This document shows, one piece after another, positions 15,189-21,459 of a stretch of 21,459 nucleotides of DNA. The notes beneath the pieces are model-generated. The model saw only the letters and a list, made by a program, of their open reading frames with translations, did no database searches and was not told where the DNA came from. This stretch comes from DASTBU01 sp035711845. Lineage in GTDB: Bacteria > Acidobacteriota > Vicinamibacteria > Vicinamibacterales > 2-12-FULL-66-21. The position numbers and the translations under genes were made by a program. Location: contig DASTBU010000041.1 in the NCBI GenBank assembly GCA_035711845.1, forward strand, positions 1 to 21,459. The letters are read 5' to 3'. Position 1 is the stretch's first letter. Each line of letters begins with the position of its first letter.

Positions 15189-15211
15189 GCGGAGTGATAG
15201 TCTAAGGGATC

Positions 15212-15412
15212 GGTCCCTGGGTCCCTGAGTCCCTGGTCCTGAGTCCCTGGTCCTGAGTCCCTGGTCCTGTTCCCGGGTCCCGGGTCCCGGGTCCCGAGTC
15301 CCGAGTCCCGGGTCCCGGGTCCCGAGCCCCGAGTCCCGTGTCCCGAGCCCCGAGTCCCGGGTCCTGGGTCCCTGGTCCCGAGTCCCGGGTCCCGAGCCCC
15401 GAGCCCCGGGTC
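15212..15412. repeat. GGGTCCC-type heptamer array
   Basis: About 200 bp consist of heptamers of the form GRGYCCY (GGGTCCC, GAGTCCC, GAGCCCC, GGTCCCT and similar), roughly 28 units. The left third has a 14-bp higher-order unit (GAGTCCCTGGTCCT). The unit GGGTCCC is nearly self-complementary, so the array can fold on itself. It separates the divergent maf and dciA-like genes, so both 5' regions contain or abut it. Confidence 0.92.
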
Positions 15413-15447
15413 ATTGGGCGGCACAAGCGAACCAAGGGCACCGTGAG

Positions 15448-15729
15448 ATGTTGTCGATTCAGAGCTTTTCTACGGGCATTGTCGCGGAGATTTTGCGACG
15501 TCAGCCCCCGTCGGGGGCGCGGACGCGTTTTGCGTGGCAGTTGGCGGTTGGACCCGCGCTCGCGCGCGTCACGATGGTGGAGCTCGATCAGGGTGTCCTG
15601 ACTGCCCGATGCGCGGACCCTCGCTGGGCGCCCGAACTCACCCGCGCTCGTGAGACGGTGCTGAAGCGCCTGCAGGAGCTGCTGGGTCCCGACGCCGTCG
15701 TTCGTCTGAAAGTTGTTGGACCAGAGTAA
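15448..15729 (+). CDS. DUF721 / DciA-like protein
   Basis: The 93-residue protein matches the DUF721 (DciA) pattern: an N-terminal helix (IQSFSTGIVAEILRR), AWQLAVGPALARVT (about 29-42), a beta hairpin with DQGVLTARCADPRWAPEL (47-64), then a long helix LKRLQELLG and a final strand. DciA recruits and helps load the replicative helicase DnaB in bacteria that lack DnaC/DnaI. The protein is short, containing only the KH-like domain with no long tail. The start at 15448 begins 35 bp after the heptamer array. The thiolase gene follows after 29 bp. Confidence 0.75.
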   Translation: MLSIQSFSTGIVAEILRRQPPSGARTRFAWQLAVGPALARVTMVELDQGVLTARCADPRWAPELTRARETVLKRLQELLGPDAVVRLKVVGPE

Positions 15730-15758
15730 ACAACCTCCATCCGTCCCTTTCACTACCC

Positions 15759-16940
15759 ATGCGCGACTCGGTCATTGTCTCGGCAGTGCGAACGCCCACC
15801 GGCAAGTTCCTCGGGGGGCTCAAAGACTTCACGGCACCCCAGCTTGGCGCGATGGTCGTGCGCGAGGCAGTCGCGCGCGCCGCGATCGACCCGCAGCTCG
15901 TCGACGAGTGCATCATGGGCAACGTCATCCAGGCCGGAAACGGTCAGAACCCGGCGCGCCAGGCCGCGCTCAACGGGGGCCTGGACGACCGCGTTGCTGC
16001 GCTGACCATCAACAAAGTCTGTGGATCCGGTCTGAAGGCCGTCATGCTGGCGGCACAGGGCATCGCCACCGGCGACATCGAGATCGCCGTCGCCGGCGGA
16101 ATGGAGTCCATGAGCAACGCTCCGTATCTCCTGCCCCGCGTGCGGGAAGGGCTCCGGATGGGCAACGGCGCGCTCATCGATTCGATGATCAACGATGGCC
16201 TCTGGTGCGCACTCGACAACTGCCACATGGGAATGTCGGGCGAGCTGGTGGCGGACACATACAGCGTCGGCCGATCCGAACAGGACCAGTATGCGGCGGA
16301 AAGCCATCGCAAGGCGGCCCACGCGACCCGCGAGGGATGGTTCGAGGACGAGATCCTTCCTGTCTCGATTCCGCAGAAAAGGGGCGCCGCCGTCGTGTTC
16401 GATCGCGATGAGCCGATTCGCGAGGACACGACCGCCGAGACGCTCGGCACGCTGAAGCCCGCATTCAAGAAGGACGGAACGGTGACAGCGGGCAACGCGC
16501 CAGGCGTCAACGATGGGGCTGCCGCTCTCGTCGTGATGGCCGCCGAGCGGGCGCGGGCCCTCGGCCTGCAACCGATGGCGCGCATCATCGGCCAGGCGAC
16601 CAGCGGCCTCGCGCCGAAGCTCGTGATGATGACACCCGTCGAGGCGGTGCGAAAAGTGGCGGCGAAGATCGGCTGGGAGCTTGGCGACGTCGATCTCTTC
16701 GAGATCAATGAAGCATTCTCGGTGCAGCTGGTGGCGGTCATGCGGGAGCTCGGCATCGATCCGGCCCGCGTGAACGTCCACGGCGGCGCCGTGGCCCTCG
16801 GCCATCCTATCGGGGCGAGCGGGGCACGCGTGCTGACGACGCTGCTCTATGCGATGAGGCGCCGGAATGTCCGGCGAGGCATCGCCGCCCTTTGTCTCGG
16901 TGGAGGCAACGGCGTTGCGCTGGCGGTGGAACGCGGGTGA
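15759..16940 (+). CDS. acetyl-CoA acetyltransferase (thiolase)
   Basis: The 393-residue thiolase has the catalytic residues in place: nucleophile Cys88 in INKVCGSGLKAV, EAFSVQ near residue 320, His349 in GGAVALGHPIGASGAR and Cys379 in CLGGGNG. Length and numbering are almost identical to biosynthetic thiolases such as PhaA/AtoB, which condense two acetyl-CoA to acetoacetyl-CoA or run the reverse cleavage. The next gene encodes a 3-hydroxyacyl-CoA dehydrogenase, so the pair can interconvert acetyl-CoA and 3-hydroxybutyryl-CoA. No strong Shine-Dalgarno sequence precedes the ATG. Confidence 0.93.
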   Translation: MRDSVIVSAVRTPTGKFLGGLKDFTAPQLGAMVVREAVARAAIDPQLVDECIMGNVIQAGNGQNPARQAALNGGLDDRVAALTINKVCGSGLKAVMLAAQGIATGDIEIAVAGGMESMSNAPYLLPRVREGLRMGNGALIDSMINDGLWCALDNCHMGMSGELVADTYSVGRSEQDQYAAESHRKAAHATREGWFEDEILPVSIPQKRGAAVVFDRDEPIREDTTAETLGTLKPAFKKDGTVTAGNAPGVNDGAAALVVMAAERARALGLQPMARIIGQATSGLAPKLVMMTPVEAVRKVAAKIGWELGDVDLFEINEAFSVQLVAVMRELGIDPARVNVHGGAVALGHPIGASGARVLTTLLYAMRRRNVRRGIAALCLGGGNGVALAVERG

Positions 16941-17001
16941 GCCCACCGCAGTGTCGTGACTGCCAGAGTTCCCAGAGTTGTTCGCCGTCCGGCATTCTCG
17001 T

Positions 17002-17853
17002 ATGTTGACCATCAGACGTATCGGTGTCGTGGGCGCAGGCACCATGGGCAATGGGATCGCCCAGGTGTTCGCGCAGGCAGGGTTCGAAGTCCGGCTCGTG
17101 GACGCCGCCCCGGGTGCGCTCGATCGCGCGCGCGCGACGATCGAGAAAAGCCTCGCGAAGCTGGTCGAGAAGGGTCGATTGTCGGCGAGCGACCGCAACG
17201 CCAGCCTGGACCGGCTCTCCACCGGGATGAATCTCGATGCGCTCACCGACGTGGACTACGTTGTCGAAGCCATCTTCGAGATGGAGCAGGCGAAGCGGGA
17301 GCTGTTCGCCCGTCTCGATCAGCTGACCAGACCCGAGGTGATCCTCTCGTCGAATACATCGTCGATCTCGATCACGACGCTCGGGGCCGCCACGAACCGC
17401 GCCGACAAGGTGCTCGGCATGCACTTCATGAACCCGGTGCCCCTCATGTCGCTCGTCGAGCTGATTCGCGGACAGGCCACCTCGCCGCAGACCATGATGG
17501 CGGCGGCGGAGCTGTGCATCCGGTTGAACAAGACGGCCGTGGAAGCGGCCGACTATCCGGGGTTCATCGCCAACCGCGTGCTGATGCCGATGATCAACGA
17601 GGCCATCTACGCCGTGATGGAGGGTGTGGGCACGGCCGAGTCGATCGACACCGTGATGAAGCTCGGGATGAACCATCCCATGGGACCGCTGACGCTCGCC
17701 GATTTCATCGGGCTCGACGTCTGCCTCGCGATTATGCACGTGCTGCACGACGGTCTCGGAGATCCGAAGTACCGGCCCTGCCCGCTCCTGCGCCGGATGG
17801 TGGCCGCCGGACACCTCGGCCGGAAGTCGGGACAGGGGTTCTATAGGTACTGA
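17002..17853 (+). CDS. 3-hydroxybutyryl-CoA dehydrogenase
   Basis: The 283-residue protein has an NAD-binding Rossmann motif GVVGAGTMGNGIA (8-20) and the catalytic segment LSSNTSSISI and GMHFMNPVPLMSLVE (His141, Glu153). FIANRVLMPMINEA (Asn191) and the C-terminal domain with GLGDPKYRPCPLLRRMVAAGHLG follow. This is the usual size of Hbd/PaaH/MmgB enzymes that interconvert acetoacetyl-CoA and 3-hydroxybutyryl-CoA. ATG 17002 is preferred because it directly precedes the Rossmann strand; a start at 16978 adds eight residues. The gene follows the thiolase by 61 bp and is probably co-transcribed with it. Confidence 0.92.
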   Translation: MLTIRRIGVVGAGTMGNGIAQVFAQAGFEVRLVDAAPGALDRARATIEKSLAKLVEKGRLSASDRNASLDRLSTGMNLDALTDVDYVVEAIFEMEQAKRELFARLDQLTRPEVILSSNTSSISITTLGAATNRADKVLGMHFMNPVPLMSLVELIRGQATSPQTMMAAAELCIRLNKTAVEAADYPGFIANRVLMPMINEAIYAVMEGVGTAESIDTVMKLGMNHPMGPLTLADFIGLDVCLAIMHVLHDGLGDPKYRPCPLLRRMVAAGHLGRKSGQGFYRY

Positions 17854-17860
17854 CGCGGGC

Positions 17861-18051
17861 AATGCTGAATGTTGAATGCTGAATGCTGAATGGGTCGTCG
17901 ACGATCGTTTTAATTCAGCATTCAGCACTCGGCATTCAGCATTCAACAATCATTCAGCATTCAGCATTCAACAGTCATTCAGCATTCAGCATTCAGCATT
18001 CAGCATTCAGCATTCAACAATCATTCAGCATTCAGCACTCAGCATTCAGCA
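17861..18051. repeat. GAATGCT heptamer array with inverted arms (locus 2)
   Basis: Left arm 17861-17894: about five GAATGCT-type units, one GAATGTT. A unique core of about 18 bp follows. The right arm 17912-18051 is 140 bp of the reverse-complement unit (CATTCAG), broken at intervals by CATTCAACAAT or CATTCAACAGT spacers. Unit and layout match the array at 6911-7026. It begins 8 bp after the dehydrogenase stop and runs into the start codon of the next gene. Confidence 0.92.
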
Positions 18052-18414
18052 ATGCTCGACCTCCTGCCCACCGATCCCAGGGCTCGCCCCATGGCGGTCA
18101 TCGTCTGGGCGATCGGCGCGGTTGCCGGAACGATCGCGGTATGGTGGCTGTCTTCGTACCTGGACACGCTCACGGCGCTGGCCCGGACCGATCGAGAGGC
18201 ATCGCTCCACCTGTTTCGCACCCGCGTCCTGCCCGCGCTCATCGCCGTGGTCCTGGTTGCCGTCGTGTCAGGAACGCTGCTCGTGCGACACGGCCTGCGC
18301 GTCATGCGTTCCGCCCGCGGCCTCGGAACGTTCTTCGCGTGTGCCGGGTTCGTCCTTGCGAGCGTGCCACTGCTCACGCTCGCGCTCGTTCTGTGGATAT
18401 TGCGGGGAGCCTGA
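18052..18414 (+). CDS. small hypothetical membrane protein
   Basis: The 120-residue protein has three predicted membrane helices (about 14-36, 60-78, 92-116) and a basic segment between the last two (VRHGLRVMRSARG). I do not recognise the family. The ATG at 18052 is the first codon after the heptamer array and has only repeat sequence upstream, with no Shine-Dalgarno; ATG 18091 (residue 14, just before the first helix) is an alternative. Its last 147 bp overlap, antisense, the 3' end of the hydrolase gene. Confidence 0.5.
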   Translation: MLDLLPTDPRARPMAVIVWAIGAVAGTIAVWWLSSYLDTLTALARTDREASLHLFRTRVLPALIAVVLVAVVSGTLLVRHGLRVMRSARGLGTFFACAGFVLASVPLLTLALVLWILRGA

Positions 18415-18945
18415 AGGCTGGATAGGCCGCCGTCGAACGAGCCCGACAGCCACGACGACAGGCACGAGGATGACGAGCTCGCGCGCGAGCGCCGCGAGGT
18501 TCTGCACCCAGAACAGCTCGGGCTGACGGAACCGGCGGGACACGGCCATGAAGACGTGGAGGCTGGACTCGTAATAGCCGCGCGTGAACGGCCAGAGCGC
18601 CATGATCCCGATCGGCGCCGAGCTGTCGGTGCCGAGCCAGTCGAGCAGCGTGTGCGAGGCGTAGGCGAGCGCGCAGGCAACCGCGAGACCGATGCGGCTT
18701 CCCTGCGACGCCCGCGCGATGCCTGGCAGCCATGCGGCTGCGGCAGCGAGCACGGCGACGCCGAGACCGTGCGTCGGGCCACTGTGGACGCCCGCCAGCA
18801 GATCCAGGTCCGGCGCTATCCCGAGCGCGGCAAACACCGCCGCCTCGCGCCAGCCGTATGGACCGGACCGCGAGGGCACGCTCGTGCCGCGCACGATCCA
18901 GCCCGCCGCGACAGCAGCCAGCGCGTGGCCTGCAGGTGATGGCAT
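18268..18945 (-). CDS. YdjM-type membrane-bound metal-dependent hydrolase
   Basis: The 225-residue protein from ATG 18945 shows the conserved metal-site pattern of this family: SPAGHALAA (His7), IAPDLDLLAG (Asp46, Asp48), GPTHGLG (His59) and ASHTLLDWLGTD (His98, Asp102), with several hydrophobic helices. YdjM-like proteins are inner-membrane putative hydrolases of unknown substrate. After the last helix (about 180-190) the C-terminal 45 residues are charged and low in complexity, and they are encoded opposite the neighbouring membrane-protein gene. The true family domain ends before that overlap. An earlier start at 19029 would give an unlikely N-terminus. Confidence 0.75.
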   Translation of the reverse strand: MPSPAGHALAAVAAGWIVRGTSVPSRSGPYGWREAAVFAALGIAPDLDLLAGVHSGPTHGLGVAVLAAAAAWLPGIARASQGSRIGLAVACALAYASHTLLDWLGTDSSAPIGIMALWPFTRGYYESSLHVFMAVSRRFRQPELFWVQNLAALARELVILVPVVVAVGLVRRRPIQPSGSPQYPQNEREREQWHARKDEPGTREERSEAAGGTHDAQAVSHEQRS

Positions 18946-19256
18946 CCTGCATTGAGAGTAAACGATGGCTGCGCAGAATCCGTGACGCGTTCGCGCGTGA
19001 GGGGTTGCAGATCCTGCCACGTCCCCCACGCGAAGCGAAAGTGCTCGATCGCCGCAAGTTACTGACGCACCTTCAATTGATGGCCCAGGGTTTACAGATT
19101 TTCGCTTGACTTTCGCCCCGGCACGCTCCTAGAATGCACTCGCTCCATCACCACGGCGTATCGCTGTGACCTCCCCTGTCACCGGTCCGCTCGAAACTGA
19201 GGGAGACAGCCGCCGGCCACCAGAACCGAAGCGGAGCACATTCTCAAGGAGCCGTA
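18946..19256. other. intergenic region upstream of recA
   Basis: This 311-bp gap between the divergent hydrolase and recA genes holds the recA promoter and leader. A short plus-strand reading frame (18942-19109) is present but has no recognisable product. GTGAC (19166-19170) and GTCAC (19178-19182) form a small inverted repeat in the predicted recA leader. I saw no convincing LexA box of the GAAC-N4-GTTC or CTGT-N8-ACAG type. Confidence 0.5.
19106..19135 (+). promoter_or_regulatory. sigma-70 type promoter of recA
   Basis: TTGACT (19106-19111) and TAGAAT (19130-19135) are separated by 18 bp, close to the housekeeping consensus. Transcription would start near 19142, giving a leader of about 115 nt before the recA ATG. 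Confidence 0.65.
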
Positions 19257-20306
<1,050 letters not shown>

Positions 20307-20318
20307 CGGCGTGCGTCG

Positions 20319-20666
20319 CTAGCGCTGGGGCACGTCTTTCACGACGATCAGCACTTCGCCTTTGCGGATCAGGCCGAGCTCCTGGCGGGCCAGGTTCTCG
20401 ATTGTGCGGGGATCGGTCAGCAACCTGTCGGCGTAGTCGGCAAGCCTGGCGTTTTCCCGCCGCAGCTCGGCCAGCCGCGCCGAAAATTGGCGGAGCTCTT
20501 TCCGAACCCGAATCGTTTCGGCCAATCCCCGCTCGCCTATCAGTGCGTTGAGCGTCAACGCGCACACAGCGAACAGCAGCCCGCGCCGGATCCACGGGCT
20601 CTGCCCGCGAGTCGGGGAGAGCCTCGGCAAATCCGACGTCGCCGCGGACGAGGGCTGGTGCGCCAT
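20319..20666 (-). CDS. ftsB: septum formation initiator FtsB/DivIC-like protein
   Basis: The 115-residue protein has a short cytoplasmic N-terminus, one membrane helix (about 29-44), a coiled coil (about 50-82, with LRQFSARLAELRRENARL) and the conserved C-terminal motif DPRTIENLARQELGLIRKGEVLIVV. This is the layout of FtsB/DivIC, bitopic divisome proteins that work with FtsL and FtsQ to activate septal peptidoglycan synthesis. ATG 20666 is preferred over an upstream in-frame start at 20699. Confidence 0.85.
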   Translation of the reverse strand: MAHQPSSAATSDLPRLSPTRGQSPWIRRGLLFAVCALTLNALIGERGLAETIRVRKELRQFSARLAELRRENARLADYADRLLTDPRTIENLARQELGLIRKGEVLIVVKDVPQR

Positions 20667-20770
20667 GAGTCGAGAGAGACGGTAGCAGATACCGATCAAA
20701 AGTACAAGCGAAAAATCGGCTCATCTCGCGGAGAGTCCACCGCTCGCGGCGACAGGAGCAGGGGCAATGC

Positions 20771-20776
20771 TATGAT
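20771..20776 (+). promoter_or_regulatory. candidate -10 element for tRNA-Phe
   Basis: TATGAT lies about 30 bp before the tRNA 5' end, the usual distance for a tRNA promoter. No strong -35 element is visible, so the call is tentative. Confidence 0.4.
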
Positions 20777-20805
20777 GAGGGTTCTGCCAAGACGCTGAGT
20801 GGCGT

Positions 20806-20881
20806 GCCGAGGTAGCTCAGTTGGTAGAGCACGTGACTGAAAATCACGGTGTCGGCGGTTCAATTCCGTCCCTCGGCACCA
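20806..20881 (+). tRNA. tRNA-Phe (anticodon GAA)
   Basis: All four stems form. The acceptor GCCGAGG (20806-20812) pairs with CCTCGGC (20871-20877); the D stem is GCTC/GAGC. The anticodon stem CGTGA/TCACG encloses loop CTGAAAA with GAA at 20839-20841. The T stem GGCGG/CCGTC has one G-U pair and loop TTCAATT. The discriminator A and CCA are encoded (20878-20881), giving 76 nt. It reads Phe codons UUC/UUU. Confidence 0.97.
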
Positions 20882-20945
20882 TCTAAAGCCATACCAGATA
20901 CTTACAGGTCAAAGCGAGAGCTTAGCTACGAAATCAATAGTAGTT

Positions 20946-20965
20946 GGGGTCACACAGGGGTCACA
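20946..20965 (+). repeat. direct repeat GGGGTCACA x2 downstream of tRNA-Phe
   Basis: Two exact copies of GGGGTCACA (20946-20954 and 20957-20965) are separated by CA. They lie 64 bp after the tRNA in a region with phage-like coding remnants, and also encode the C-terminus of the small minus-strand ORF. They could be binding sites of a mobile element, but nothing more is visible. Confidence 0.5.
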
Positions 20966-21177
20966 GCGCAGCCATGGTTGCTTGGCGCGCTGTGCTTGCG
21001 TCGGGATGCCTCAGCGAGGCATTTGCTGCTCTCTGGCGGCACGATCGGAGCTCGACCCCGCCTCAAGCCGGCGCTGCGTAGCTCGAGGATCGGGAGCGCT
21101 CGATAGAAAACCTGCCGACGGCGCTCCGCCGTCTCGAGACGACCGGCCGCCAGCAGCGTGATTAACAGCAGGTTCAC
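20950..21177 (-). CDS. small ORF following the terminase remnant, unknown function
   Basis: A GTG at 21177 overlaps the stop of the terminase-like frame as GTGA, the classic coupled arrangement, and opens a 75-residue frame beginning LLLITLLAAGRLETAERRRQ after the start. The first 45 residues look protein-like. The last 30, rich in Ser, Lys and Cys, cover a 7-bp-stem hairpin (21006-21022) and the GGGGTCACA repeat, and may be a fusion to non-coding DNA after deletion. I do not recognise it. Confidence 0.4.
   Translation of the reverse strand: MNLLLITLLAAGRLETAERRRQVFYRALPILELRSAGLRRGRAPIVPPESSKCLAEASRRKHSAPSNHGCAVTPV
21006..21022. terminator. perfect 7-bp hairpin in the phage-like remnant
   Basis: ATGCCTC (21006-21012), a 3-nt AGC loop and GAGGCAT (21016-21022) form a perfect stem. 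On the plus strand it is followed by TTTGCTGCTCT, which is only a weak T tract. It could be a terminator for tRNA read-through, but no firm role can be given. Confidence 0.3.
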
Positions 21178-21459
21178 GCATCCCCCTTTTTCGCCGCGGC
21201 CTTGTTCCGCTCCGCTGCTCGCTTCCGCGCCTCGATCAGCCGCTTTTCGACCGTCGCGAGCTCCCCGGAGACTTCGACCCGATCGACGAGCAGGCCGAAA
21301 TGTTTGTATTCCCGCTCGATCGCGGCGCCCTTGTCCCAGAAAATAACCTCGAGGTCGTGTCCACAATGCCATCAGCGCTCGTCAGGTTGTTGCGGACGAC
21401 CTTCAGCGACTTCAGCGCGCACCGGACGTGCCGCGGCATTTTCGTGACGTGAAGGAGCC
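21174..21459 (-). pseudogene. phage terminase small subunit-like C-terminus, frameshifted and cut by the window edge
   Basis: Reading leftward from the edge, one frame gives LLHVTKMPRHVRCALKSLKV then NNLTSADGIVDTT. The frame then breaks near 21354 and continues in another frame as EVIFWDKGAAIEREYKHFG then LLVDRVEVSGEL, ending in an Arg/Ala/Lys-rich tail. The order of a short strand (VKV-like), NLTxxDG, xVxFWDKxxALExxxKHxGLLVDRVEVSGE is what I know from C-termini of Terminase_2-type small subunits, which recognise phage DNA for packaging. Restoring one G in the GG at 21353-21354 (C on the coding strand) makes the protein continuous (DTTLEVIFWDKG). The N-terminal DNA-binding domain would lie beyond the window. 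The break may be a real mutation or a homopolymer sequencing error. Confidence 0.6.

Noticed and set aside
15753..17246. Minus-strand 497-codon frame opposite thiolase and dehydrogenase
   Set aside because: Both plus-strand genes have complete catalytic motifs; the opposite frame has none.
17912..18051. CRISPR-like spacing in the second heptamer array
   Set aside because: Interruptions are near-identical 10-11 bp variants of the repeat itself, not unique spacers.
18942..19109. Possible 55-codon plus-strand gene upstream of recA
   Set aside because: It has no ribosome site, overlaps the hydrolase start and the recA -35 box, and shows no recognisable motif.
19040..19256. LexA operator for recA
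   Set aside because: No palindrome of the known GAAC-N4-GTTC or CTGT-N8-ACAG kinds was found; this phylum may use another motif, so its absence is not informative.

Overview
The window is GC-rich chromosomal DNA, densely packed with bacterial housekeeping genes on both strands. No ribosomal RNA or other direct taxonomic marker is present. High GC, the architecture of the cytochrome c maturation locus, a DUF721/DciA protein and many short-period intergenic repeats fit a soil Acidobacteriota (Vicinamibacteria-like) genome. That assignment is inference from general knowledge and was not tested.

Layout. 1-1839: a GT-C type multi-membrane glycosyltransferase-like protein (+), preceded by a 17-bp inverted repeat. 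1858-4183: minus-strand genes for an outer-membrane beta-barrel protein, an inositol-monophosphatase-family enzyme and an RsbW-like anti-sigma ATPase, with a possible 26-codon leader ORF. 4341-6907: a plus-strand operon aroA-aroK-metallophosphoesterase with overlapping or near-abutting genes. 7029-15188: a long minus-strand cytochrome c maturation (System I, Ccm) locus. In transcription order it reads maf, ccmE, ccmF-ccmH fusion, zinc-ribbon membrane protein, carboxypeptidase-regulatory-like membrane protein, ccmA, ccmB, ccmC, ccmD, and a 50-aa membrane peptide. 15448-17853: dciA-like gene, thiolase and 3-hydroxyacyl-CoA dehydrogenase (+). 18052-18945: a small membrane protein and a YdjM-type hydrolase on opposite strands, overlapping at their 3' ends. 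19257-20666: recA (+) and ftsB (-), tail to tail. 20806-20881: tRNA-Phe. Beyond it lie phage-like remnants, including the C-terminal part of a terminase small subunit broken by a frameshift.

How the genes work together. The Ccm locus should export and attach haem to c-type cytochromes. It departs from the textbook system: CcmE carries a CxxxY motif in place of HxxxY, CcmF is fused to a CcmH-like domain whose thioredoxin-type motif is replaced by a CxCGC cluster, and no ccmG or ccmI was found. Two extra membrane proteins with similar cytoplasmic helical segments sit inside the operon. aroA and aroK catalyse neighbouring shikimate-pathway steps. The thiolase and dehydrogenase form a short acyl-CoA module.

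The second main theme is intergenic repeats: two GAATGCT heptamer arrays with the same inverted architecture, a 200-bp GGGTCCC-type heptamer array, and an ATCGCGCG octamer array, all between genes.
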